Shown piece by piece: positions 47,441-54,727 of a DNA stretch of 64,000 bases; position 1 is the first letter of the stretch; each line of letters begins with the position of its first letter. Under the pieces are notes generated by a model. That model did no database searches. It saw nothing but the letters and a program-made list of their open reading frames with translations, and was not told where the DNA came from. A program made the position numbers and the translations under genes. The DNA is from Saccharothrix algeriensis (GTDB taxonomy: Bacteria; Actinomycetota; Actinomycetes; Mycobacteriales; Pseudonocardiaceae). The stretch spans positions 6,048,001-6,112,000 of the forward strand of contig NZ_JAFBCL010000001.1 of the NCBI RefSeq assembly GCF_016907655.1. Reading direction: 5' to 3'.

Positions 47441-48971
47441 GATCTTCAAGCAGGCCGTCGATCACGCCGAGTGGTACGGGGCGATCCGCTACAAGGCGCG
47501 CGCTGGACGGGCTGGCTCACGTGGCGTTCCGCGAGCGGACCGGACCGAGGCGACGAGGCTGTGGCGGGAGGTCGTGGCCCACTGTCCGGAGGACATGGCC
47601 AGGCGTCGTTTGCCCGCAGACACACCTGGTGCAGATCCACTCCGACGCTGTCTGCTTCCATTGAAACACTTCTGCTTCCACGGGCAAGCAGGCGAGCGCG
47701 GACGGCACTCCGCATCGCGGCTGACATCCCGCTTCGTCCCTACCAAGCGGGCAACGGCCCAGTGTGGGAGGCGGGCGGATGTGCCTCGCTGCCCGGTGGT
47801 TCGCCCTTCGGTACTCCCGGTAAGCCAGTGAGTAGCCGATCGGTAGGGACCCCTGCCAGCCTGTGCGGGCAGGTGCGGTGGCGGCGCGCCTACGACGGGA
47901 GCCGGTGAACGGCTCGGTGTCCGGGGCGGCCGCCGCACGCGATTCGTCGTGCAGGGGGAGAGGCTGTGAAGGGGAAACACGACCGGTGGGACGCGGTGGG
48001 CCACGTCGCGCCCGGTGACTGGGCAGGTGCCGACGCCTGTCGCCGACCCGAGGGCCGCGCTCCACCGCGATCCGTTGCTGCGCTCCTCGGGGCCCAGACG
48101 AGTGCTGCTCCGATGGCCGGCGATGACCTCGTTCGACCGGACGGCTTGAGAATCGCTCCTCGACCGGTTGCCCGCGTACGCGATGCCGCTGATCGCGCGG
48201 TGGGCCTGTCGGCCGGTGCCACCGGGAGTCATCGGGCGCCGAGCGGGCCCGCCGGCGAGGTCGGCGCCTCTGGCAGGTGGAGCTGGAGCGGGACTCCGCG
48301 ATGCGCTTGGCAGCGGTGTGCAGCTGCTTACGCTCGCACTTGCCGGTCGGCCGCGATGGCGACGCTCTGCGCGTACTACTCCAGTAGCACGCGCAGAGCA
48401 GCGCTACGAGAGTAATGCGCCGAGTCGCACCCCTGGTAGGACGACCACGGCCCGCCTTTCGGTTAATTTCCTTCTCGACGGACGCATCGACCACCAGGCT
48501 GGCGGAAGGCATCGGATGACCAGTATTCTCCCGATGGGCGTTCCGGCCGGTTTCCGGAACAGGCCGGTCGCATCGCCGTCGGATTTCACCGGAGCGCCAC
48601 CGACCGCGGGCCCCGGTGCCGTGCTGCCGGGGAATGCCCGCGGTCGTGATCCGGATCGTTCCACCGGCGGGTTTTCCGCTGAGCGGGAAAGCGTCCCGGC
48701 CCAGATCACGTCGGTATTCGCGCAGGGCGTTCCCGCCACTTGGCCGCCGACCACGCGGTTGCAGCGCTGACGTCGAGCAGGTCCTCCGCACCCCCACAGC
48801 GGAGAACGGGACGCGCACGACAGCTCGTTGATGGCTAAAGTTCCTGCGGCCTTGTCGAACCCATCCCCGCGTCGGAGTCGTCTTCACGCGCACCACGTCA
48901 CTGCGGTACGGTTGGTATCCAGGTATCCACAGGCCGTAGTCGTTGGCGGGGTCGTCCGGTGGATGTGACCG
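47441..48971. other. 1.5 kb of decayed sequence without a recognisable gene
   Basis: Frames of 60-200 codons exist on both strands, but none keeps a domain or a good start. GC bias by codon position is weak, which fits eroded coding DNA. A strong hairpin lies at 48364-48399 and is listed separately. The last 150 bases (from about 48820) become less GC-rich and probably hold the promoter of the NB-ARC regulator gene. Confidence 0.4.
48364..48399. repeat. strong inverted repeat (hairpin) in decayed region
   Basis: The arms gctctgcgcgt and acgcgcagagc pair perfectly. After one mismatch, inner arms ctac and gtag also pair around a 4-base loop tcca, so the whole 36-base element can fold into one long hairpin. 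No T-run follows. It could be an end of a lost mobile element, a terminator or a protein site. Confidence 0.65.
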
Positions 48972-50267
48972 GTGTGGGGGTGCGAAATCAACGTGCAAGG
49001 AGCTCCATCACCAAGTGGCGCGCAGTCGACGCATGAATTCGTGCTTAGGTTGAAGCAGCTCAAGGATTGGACGGGACTGACCTTACGCCAGATCGAGAAG
49101 AACGCCCGGGACCACGGGAACGACGTCCCCCGGAGCACGCTCGCGGCCGTGCTCAACCGCACGGGGCTCCCCAAGGAGGAGTTGGTCGCCGCGGTCGTCA
49201 GGGCGTGCGGCGCCGACCCGGAGCCCTGGCTGCGAGCGCGAAGACGGCTCGCCGCATCGGGCTCAGGTGCCGGCGTGGCGGTCCCCGCCCGGGAGGGAGG
49301 TCCTTTCCGGATCGGCTCGCCTCCCCCGGCCGGCAGGCTCGTGGGGAGGGCTGCAGAGCTGTCGCGGCTGCGCCGCTCGCTCGCGGAGGACCGGAGCGAT
49401 TTGCTGATCGTCCTCGAGGGGCAGGCGGGTGCCGGGAAGTCGGCGTTGGCGGTGCGCGCCGCGCGAGACGCGGCACGGCACTTCCCCGGCGGCTTGGTGT
49501 ACGTCGACCTCCGCCACACGACCCCGGTGGTCGCGTCGCCGCCCGCGGGGAAGGGGCAGCTCTGGGTGCTGGACAACGCGACGTCCGCTGAACAGGTCGA
49601 ACAGCGGCTGCCGTTCCTCGGCGGGAACGCCGCGCTCGTGACCTCGACGGGACCGCTCGGGTTGCCGGGCGACGTCCGCACCGTTCACGTGGGGCCGCTG
49701 TCGGAGGAGGACTCGGTCGCGCTGCTGGCCGAGCTGGCAGGTGAGAACCGGGTGCGGGCGGAGTCGGAACAGGTACGTCGGCTGGTCGAGCTGTGCGACC
49801 GGCTGCCGCTCGCCTTGCGGATCGCGGCTGCGAGGTTGGCCGCTCGCCCGGCGTGGCGAGTCGGCGCGCTGGTCGACCTGCTGGCGGACGAGCGGCGCTG
49901 CCTGGACGAACTGCGGGCGGACGCGCTGAACGTGCGGACGAGCCTCGCGGCGAGCTACGACGCCCTCCGGGACGACGGCGGTGAGGAGGCAGACGGCGCG
50001 ATGCAGGCGTTCCACCGGCTGGGGGCGCTGGAGTCAGCGGGGTTGGACCGGCACGCCGCTGCCGACCTCCTGGGCATGACCCCCGAGAGGGCGGAACGCG
50101 TCCTGGAACGACTGGTGGACAGCCGTTTGGTCGAGAGCCAGGAGCCCGGTTCGTACCGCGTGCCGAACCTGGTGCGGTTGTTCGCCCGTGAGCGGGCGTC
50201 GGACTCGGAGCACGCGGAACGGCACCGGGGCGGGCGCGGTCGGCCCGGCGCGGTGCGCGTGTCCTGA
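48972..50267 (+). CDS. HTH-NB-ARC regulatory protein
   Basis: A protein of about 431 residues; GTG 48972 or GTG 48993 may be the start. Residues 20-80 form an XRE-like helix-turn-helix (FVLRLKQLKDWTGLTLRQIE, then NDVPRSTLAAVL). Residues 120-330 are an NB-ARC ATPase with P-loop VLEGQAGAGKSALAVRA, Walker B QLWVLDNATSAEQV, and the GLPLAL-type motif here reading CDRLPLALRIAAARL. The helical domain ends with the ERAERVLERLVDSRLV region. No TPR or repeat sensor follows, so the protein is shorter than typical STAND regulators. It ends 15 bases before the histidine kinase gene and so probably belongs to the control part of the peptide cluster; that is inference. Confidence 0.78.
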   Translation: MWGCEINVQGAPSPSGAQSTHEFVLRLKQLKDWTGLTLRQIEKNARDHGNDVPRSTLAAVLNRTGLPKEELVAAVVRACGADPEPWLRARRRLAASGSGAGVAVPAREGGPFRIGSPPPAGRLVGRAAELSRLRRSLAEDRSDLLIVLEGQAGAGKSALAVRAARDAARHFPGGLVYVDLRHTTPVVASPPAGKGQLWVLDNATSAEQVEQRLPFLGGNAALVTSTGPLGLPGDVRTVHVGPLSEEDSVALLAELAGENRVRAESEQVRRLVELCDRLPLALRIAAARLAARPAWRVGALVDLLADERRCLDELRADALNVRTSLAASYDALRDDGGEEADGAMQAFHRLGALESAGLDRHAAADLLGMTPERAERVLERLVDSRLVESQEPGSYRVPNLVRLFARERASDSEHAERHRGGRGRPGAVRVS

Positions 50268-50282
50268 CGGAAGCGGGTCGAG

Positions 50283-51566
50283 ATGTCGCGGGTGCCACGT
50301 GTGCCGGCTCCGACCGGTGCGGCTGTGATACGGCTCTTCTCATTCCTGCGGGTTGTGCGCGACTTCCTCGCCGTCGCCGGTTTCACCCTCGTGTCGTCGG
50401 GTCGATTGGAGCGGCCTCCGGTGTCGCTCGCCTGGCAACGGGTCCGGCTGGCGGTCATCGCCGGCATGGCGGCCTGGGTCGTCTTCCTCAACGTCGTCCC
50501 ACCGAAGATGACACCCGGCGCCACCGTGCCGGCCACGTGGTTGCTCACCGCGGTCACGGTGCTGCCGGTCCTGCTGTGCCTCACCCGCCCGCTGTGGGCG
50601 TGGCGCGTGGCCGCGGTCCTGATCGCGGGCATGCCGCTCGTGCACGAGGGGCTCGCGGACCTGTGGGGGTGGCCCTGGACGGCCGGGCTGTTCCTGTCCA
50701 CCGCCACCGTTCTCTACGTCGTGGCGGAGAACCACTGCCAGGCCGTCCTGGTGTGGGTGTTCCTGTTCACGGTGGCCTGCGCTTGGGCGCACCTCGAGGA
50801 CTGGCGTGACCTCTTCCTGCTCGGCGCGATCACCGCAGGACTGCTGCTGCTCGGGAGCACGCGGAGGTTGCGGCGCATCGCCGAGGCCGATCGCGAGGAA
50901 CAGCAACGTCGACGCGTGGTGGAGGAGGTCCGCGCCGCCACGCTGGAGGAGCGTGCCCTCATCGCGCGGGAGCTCCACGACGTCGTGGCGCACCACATGT
51001 CGGTGCTCGCGTTGCGGGCGGATTCCGCGCGCTACCGGTTCCCCCACCTGTCGGAGGAGCTGCGGGAGGAGTTCGCGGCGATGCAGGACACCGCGCGGGC
51101 GGGCATGACGGAGATGCGGCGCCTCCTGGGTGTGCTGCGCAACGCGGACGGGCGGGCGGAAACCGCCCCGCAACCCGGTGTCGGGCAGATAGCCGAACTG
51201 GTGGAACGGTTGCGGCACGCGGGTGTCGCGGTGTCGTTGCACGTGGACGTGGGCGCGGTGCCCGACGGTGTGGCGCTGTCCGCTTACCGGATCGTGCAGG
51301 AAGCCCTGAGCAACGCCGTCCGGCACGCGGCGGGAGCCGAGGTGGACGTGCGCTTGGACGCGGACGCGGAGAGCCTGCGGCTGATCGTGGCCAACACCGC
51401 GGGCACGGGCGCCGCGCCCGGGGTGAAGACCGAACGCGCCAGGCACGGCCTGCTCGGCATGCGCGAGCGGGTCGCCGCGCTGGGCGGCGCCTTCCGCGCC
51501 GGCACTTCCGAGCGAGGGGGGTTCACCGTGGAAGTCACTTTGCCGCTGGACGGCGTAGGAGGTTAG
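50283..51566 (+). CDS. NarL-type sensor histidine kinase
   Basis: A 427-residue protein from ATG 50283. Residues 55-205 contain about six membrane helices (VRLAVIAGMAAWVVFLNVV, WLLTAVTVLPVLLCLTRPL, DLFLLGAITAGLLLLGS) with almost no extracellular loop, typical of intramembrane-sensing kinases that watch cell-envelope stress or peptides. A coiled coil (EEQQRRRVVEEVRAAT) leads to the HisKA_3 box (LIARELHDVVAHHMSVLAL, with the phospho-His in ELHD). The HATPase_c domain follows, with VQEALSNAVRHA (N box) and HGLLGMRERVAALGG (G box). The response regulator gene begins four bases after its stop. The pair sits immediately upstream of the precursor peptide gene and probably controls the cluster or its immunity. 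Confidence 0.92.
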   Translation: MSRVPRVPAPTGAAVIRLFSFLRVVRDFLAVAGFTLVSSGRLERPPVSLAWQRVRLAVIAGMAAWVVFLNVVPPKMTPGATVPATWLLTAVTVLPVLLCLTRPLWAWRVAAVLIAGMPLVHEGLADLWGWPWTAGLFLSTATVLYVVAENHCQAVLVWVFLFTVACAWAHLEDWRDLFLLGAITAGLLLLGSTRRLRRIAEADREEQQRRRVVEEVRAATLEERALIARELHDVVAHHMSVLALRADSARYRFPHLSEELREEFAAMQDTARAGMTEMRRLLGVLRNADGRAETAPQPGVGQIAELVERLRHAGVAVSLHVDVGAVPDGVALSAYRIVQEALSNAVRHAAGAEVDVRLDADAESLRLIVANTAGTGAAPGVKTERARHGLLGMRERVAALGGAFRAGTSERGGFTVEVTLPLDGVGG

Positions 51567-51569
51567 CCG

Positions 51570-52235
51570 GTGCGCACGACGGTGCTGATCGTCGACGACC
51601 AGACGATGGTGCGGCAGAGCTTCCGCGCCGTCCTGGCCGCTCAGCCCGACATCGAGGTGGTCGGTGAAGCGGGCAACGGCGCGGACGCGATGCGCGCGTG
51701 CGCCCAGCACCGCCCGGAGGTCGTGCTGATGGACGTCCGGATGCCCGTGATGGACGGCCTGGAGGCCACCAGGCGGATCCTGGGCGATCCGGAGGCGGTC
51801 GGCGCGACCCGGGTGCTGATGCTCACCACCTTCGACGTGGACGAGTACGTCTACGGCGCGTTGCGGGCCGGTGCGAGCGGCTTCCTGCTGAAGGACGCGC
51901 CGCTGGACGACCTGGTCAACGCGGTGCGCGTGGTGGCGGCGGGCAACGCCCTGTTCGCGCCGGCGGTCACCCGGCGGCTGGTCGCGGAGTTCGCGGCCCG
52001 GCGGCCGGACAGGGTCGCGCCCGATCGGGCGCACCGACTCACCCAGCAGGAGCGGAAGGTGTTGCGGCTCGTCGCGCGGGGCATGTCGAACACCGAGATC
52101 GCGGCAGCGCTGGTGATCGTCGAGCAGACGGCGAAGACGCACGTCAGCCGGGTCTTCGCCAAACTCGGCGTGCGCAGCCGGGCCCAAGCCGTCGTCGCCG
52201 CGTACGAAATGGGTCTCGTGGTGCCCGGGGAATGA
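51570..52235 (+). CDS. NarL/FixJ-type response regulator
   Basis: A 221-residue protein starting with GTG 51570 behind GGAGG. The receiver domain (1-120) has the acidic pair in VLIVDDQTMVR, phospho-acceptor Asp in VLMDVRMPVMDG, the Thr in LMLTTFD and the Lys in FLLKDAPLDDLV. The LuxR-type DNA-binding domain (150-215) reads RLTQQERKVLRLVARGMSNTE, with VEQTAKTHVSRVFAKLGVRS as the recognition helix region. All catalytic residues are present, so it should work normally with the histidine kinase encoded just before. The three-copy 10-base repeat 25 bases after its stop, upstream of the precursor gene, is a natural candidate for its binding site. Confidence 0.93.
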   Translation: MRTTVLIVDDQTMVRQSFRAVLAAQPDIEVVGEAGNGADAMRACAQHRPEVVLMDVRMPVMDGLEATRRILGDPEAVGATRVLMLTTFDVDEYVYGALRAGASGFLLKDAPLDDLVNAVRVVAAGNALFAPAVTRRLVAEFAARRPDRVAPDRAHRLTQQERKVLRLVARGMSNTEIAAALVIVEQTAKTHVSRVFAKLGVRSRAQAVVAAYEMGLVVPGE

Positions 52236-52240
52236 CTTCC

Positions 52241-52290
52241 GTCCCGGTCCGCGCCGACGCCCGGGACGGTCCGGGACGGTCCGGGACTTC
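52241..52290. promoter_or_regulatory. helically phased direct repeat upstream of the precursor gene
   Basis: At 52261-52290 the 10-base unit ccgggacggt occurs three times in tandem (third copy ccgggacttc), so each copy faces the same side of the helix. At 52241-52247 gtcccgg is the inverted match of ccgggac. The block could bind the NarL-type regulator encoded immediately upstream, or form a weak hairpin that ends the regulator transcript. Confidence 0.5.
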
Positions 52291-52382
52291 CCGCCGGCAT
52301 TGCTCGGCGCACTTTCCGGCCAATAGATTTCACCTCGTACCGGAGTCGGGCGGGTTTCCGTCCCGAGAGAAAGGTGAATCGA

Positions 52383-52556
52383 ATGACCAGCACCCTCGTT
52401 GCCTCGCGGTTGGCCGGTGGCCACCTCCTGCAGCACCTGAACGACGAGCCCACCGCCGTGGCGGAGGGCTGCGTCCCCGCCGGTGGACCATGCCTTTCCG
52501 ACAACCACTGCTGCGGTGGCTTGGTGTGTGACTGGTGGACCTGCGCCTGGGCGTGA
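52383..52556 (+). CDS. RiPP precursor peptide with six-cysteine knottin-like core
   Basis: A 57-residue peptide from ATG 52383; AAAGG lies eight bases upstream. Residues 1-28 form a leader (TSTLVASRLAGGHLLQHL, then NDEPTAVAE). From Gly29 the core has 29 residues with Cys at core positions 2, 9, 15, 16, 21 and 26 (GCVPAGGPC, then CCGGLVCDWWTCAWA). This C-x6-C-x5-CC-x4-C-x4-C spacing fits the inhibitor cystine knot pattern. Only Asp12 and Asp22 are possible side-chain acceptors; a classic lasso ring needs Asp or Glu at 7, 8 or 9, and none is there. Its genomic place, directly before lasso-type B2, cyclase and RRE genes, marks it as their substrate. Where the leader ends (before Gly29 or Cys30) is my estimate. 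Confidence 0.75.
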   Translation: MTSTLVASRLAGGHLLQHLNDEPTAVAEGCVPAGGPCLSDNHCCGGLVCDWWTCAWA

Positions 52557-52564
52557 CGCTTGTG

Positions 52565-52596
52565 GGGCCCTGTCGGACGGTCGTCCGACAGGGCCC
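52565..52596 (+). terminator. perfect 14-bp hairpin after the precursor gene
   Basis: The arms gggccctgtcggac and gtccgacagggccc are fully complementary around a 4-base loop, starting eight bases after the precursor stop. There is no T-run. Placed between the precursor and its enzyme genes, it would let part of the transcripts stop or protect the precursor mRNA end, giving more precursor than enzyme, a common RiPP layout. Confidence 0.7.
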
Positions 52597-52633
52597 GGTG
52601 CCGGCCACTGTCAGAAGGCGTGATTGGAGAGCG

Positions 52634-53023
52634 GTGACAAGTCTGTTAAAGGCCGCGCGAAAAGCCCAGGAATTTCTTTCCTCGGTATCGCGCGAGAACG
52701 GTCGTCATTACTTTGAAAAATGGCCTGCCGTGCCCTCGGCGCGGACTTGCGGAGAGCGCCAGTTGGGTGCCGCGGTGGCGCGCCTGCGGATCGTCCAGCG
52801 GTTGACGGTGGGGTTCCTTAGTCCCGTCGAGGACGCGCTCTTCCTCGCCACGGGCCTGCGCCACCTCGGGTTCGACGCCTCCTTCCACCTCGGCAGGGAA
52901 CTGGTCCCGGGCACCGGCGCCGCGGGCTACTACGCCTGGGTGTCGTGCGGTGAGCAGGTCGTCAGCACCTCGCTGCCCGTGGCCGACGAGTACGTCGAGG
53001 TGTTCCGGACGGCGGGACGATGA
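52634..53023 (+). CDS. lasso B2-like protein lacking the catalytic Cys and His
   Basis: A 129-residue protein starting with GTG 52634 behind GGAGA. It has the length and order of stand-alone lasso B2 leader peptidases: an N-terminal helical half (QLGAAVARLRIVQRL), a helix DALFLATGLRHLGFDASF and a strand pair YYAWVSCGEQVVS. In the family, a Cys heads that helix and HAWV holds the catalytic His. Here the helix begins LSPVEDA, and the second motif reads YYAWV at 99-103, so His is Tyr and the only Cys residues (39 and 105) are elsewhere. It should be inactive as a transglutaminase-fold protease, or work as a binding subunit. It overlaps the cyclase start by four bases. Confidence 0.72.
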   Translation: MTSLLKAARKAQEFLSSVSRENGRHYFEKWPAVPSARTCGERQLGAAVARLRIVQRLTVGFLSPVEDALFLATGLRHLGFDASFHLGRELVPGTGAAGYYAWVSCGEQVVSTSLPVADEYVEVFRTAGR

Positions 53024-54486
53024 GCACCACGTTGGGCGTCGTTGACGTCATCGGGGACCGCGTGCGATCCGAAGGGCGAGACAGCGCCGCGGAGCTGCTC
53101 GGGGCCAGGATCGAGCGCTCGGCGTCGTCGTTCCGGTTGAGCTGGAAGCGCCCGGCGTCCCGCGCCCTGTACTACCGCGTGGGTCCAGGACGCTTGGAGT
53201 GGGACGGCGACCTGTCGGCGTTCCTTGTCGGCGCCCTGAGCCCTGAACCTGACCCAGGCATGATGCTGGCGCTCATGCAGGGTCACCCCAGGCCACCGGA
53301 CGCCAGCGCGCTTCCTGGCGTGCACAGGCTGTGCGCCGGGACGGAGGTGCGGGTGGACCTCTCCGGAGTGACGGTCTCGAAGAAGCGGCCCGACCTGCCG
53401 CACCGATCCCCCGACCTCGAGCGGGCGGTGGGCGACGCGCTCGTCGCCCACGACTCGGATGCCGCGATCGCGTACAGCGGCGGCGTCGCGTCCGCCTTCG
53501 TCGCCGTGAGCGCCGTCTCGGCCGGTCTGCGCCCGCTGCTGGTGCACGCGGACCTTGACCTGCCGCTGCGACGGCCGCCCGCCCGGATCCCAGGGTTGAC
53601 GGTGCGGCGGGTGGATGTGGACGTGGCGAGCCTGCTGGAGTGGGATTCCATCTCCGGCGAGGAGGTGTGCCCACCCCTCCCGGACACCGCCGTGCCGGCG
53701 CGCTTGGCCGACCACCTGTCGGTCGAGGTGGGCCAGCACCTCGTCGGGGGCAACCTGCTCGAAGACCTCGTGTCGGCGAAGCTGCCCGATGCCGACACCG
53801 GGTTCAAGGACTGGCGACTGCTGACCTGCGAGCCGTTCCACGTCACGGGCACCCTGCCCGGTCTGGCCAGGGCCAGGGAACTGCTCGGCAAGCGGATCGC
53901 GCACGCCCATCCGCAGGGTGGTGAGCCGCTCGCTGCGCCACCGGCCGCGCGGCCCGGCGCCGCTGTTCTCCCATGGTTGACCGCTCGCGGTCGCTCGGAA
54001 TTGGAGACGGCAAGCGGCGGCGTGCTCGCGGTGTGGCGGGAACATGTCGAGTTCCTGCCCCCGGTGCTTGCGCGGTTGACGGCGGGCATGGAGGAGCGCG
54101 GTGGCATGGCGTTCCGGACACCCGCGGTCGACCCAGGGGTTCTCGCCGCCGCGTCCGCACTGTCCCCCGATCGTTCCGGTCGCATCAGGAAGGGGTTGTT
54201 CCGCAACCACCTCCCGCTGCGGCGCGCGCTGACCGCGGCGGGTGTGGGAGGCGTCCTCACGGCTGCCTCCGGGCACTGGCTGCGGACCGCGGCAGCCATC
54301 CACCTACACCGTGCGCGCAAGGGGGTCGTCGAGGAGCTGAAGCGCGGGTTCGCGTTGGCCGACTCGGGGTTGGTGGACCCGCAGGCCGTCGTGCAGGTGC
54401 TCGGTGACGGGCGTGCCATCGCCGAGCACGCGATGCCCCTGCTGCGCCTGTTGTGGCTCGACCGGTGGTTGCGGGGGCGAGGATGA
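53020..54486 (+). CDS. asparagine-synthetase-like lasso cyclase homologue
   Basis: A 488-residue protein starting at an ATG that overlaps the B2 stop (ATGA). Residues 1-125 are a shortened glutamine-amidotransferase-like domain without the N-terminal Cys (LYYRVGPGRLEWDGDLSAFL, GVHRLCAGTEVRV), as in lasso cyclases. The synthetase domain has the PPi loop AIAYSGGVASAFV at 151-163; the usual SGGxDS Asp is Ala here. Later blocks include VGQHLVGGNLLEDLVSAKLP and the helical end with HWLRTAAAIHLHRARKG. Lasso cyclases adenylate an Asp/Glu side chain and close an isopeptide with the new N-terminus. The length is about 100 residues under most family members. With no acceptor at core 7-9, ring size or bond type may differ in this pathway. 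Confidence 0.8.
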   Translation: MSTTLGVVDVIGDRVRSEGRDSAAELLGARIERSASSFRLSWKRPASRALYYRVGPGRLEWDGDLSAFLVGALSPEPDPGMMLALMQGHPRPPDASALPGVHRLCAGTEVRVDLSGVTVSKKRPDLPHRSPDLERAVGDALVAHDSDAAIAYSGGVASAFVAVSAVSAGLRPLLVHADLDLPLRRPPARIPGLTVRRVDVDVASLLEWDSISGEEVCPPLPDTAVPARLADHLSVEVGQHLVGGNLLEDLVSAKLPDADTGFKDWRLLTCEPFHVTGTLPGLARARELLGKRIAHAHPQGGEPLAAPPAARPGAAVLPWLTARGRSELETASGGVLAVWREHVEFLPPVLARLTAGMEERGGMAFRTPAVDPGVLAAASALSPDRSGRIRKGLFRNHLPLRRALTAAGVGGVLTAASGHWLRTAAAIHLHRARKGVVEELKRGFALADSGLVDPQAVVQVLGDGRAIAEHAMPLLRLLWLDRWLRGRG

Positions 54487-54725
54487 CCGCCCTCCGCATC
54501 GCACCCCACGTCACTGTGACCCAGTTGCCCTACGGCGGAGCCGTGCTGGTCGACGGGGTGACGCTCGCCGTCGCCGAGTGCGAGGACCGGGAAGCCGAAT
54601 TCCTGGACCTGCTGCTGTCGCGGGGCGCTCTGCCCGAGGGAGCCAGCCCCGCGACCCGGCGGTTCGCCGAGCAGCTGGTGGGCGCCGGGTGGTTCCTCGC
54701 CGTCGACGACGAACGGAGTTCGTGA
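54483..54725 (+). CDS. PqqD-like RiPP recognition element (lasso B1)
   Basis: An 80-residue protein starting at an ATG that overlaps the cyclase stop (ATGA). It has the PqqD/RRE layout: N-terminal strands (LRIAPHVTVTQLPYGGAVLV) that form the beta-sheet wing, then helices FLDLLLSRGALPEG and SPATRRFAEQLVGAGWFLAV. Such proteins bind the leader peptide and hand it to the B2 peptidase and cyclase. The usual leader motif YxxP is not present in this precursor, so recognition must use other residues. The gene order here, B2 then cyclase then B1, differs from the common C-B1-B2 order. Confidence 0.85.
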   Translation: MTALRIAPHVTVTQLPYGGAVLVDGVTLAVAECEDREAEFLDLLLSRGALPEGASPATRRFAEQLVGAGWFLAVDDERSS

Positions 54726-54727
54726 TC

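Noticed and set aside
52383..52556. Standard lasso peptide with a 7-9 residue ring
   Set aside because: Neither Gly29 nor Cys30 as residue 1 puts an Asp or Glu at ring position 7, 8 or 9; the nearest is Asp at 12 or 11.
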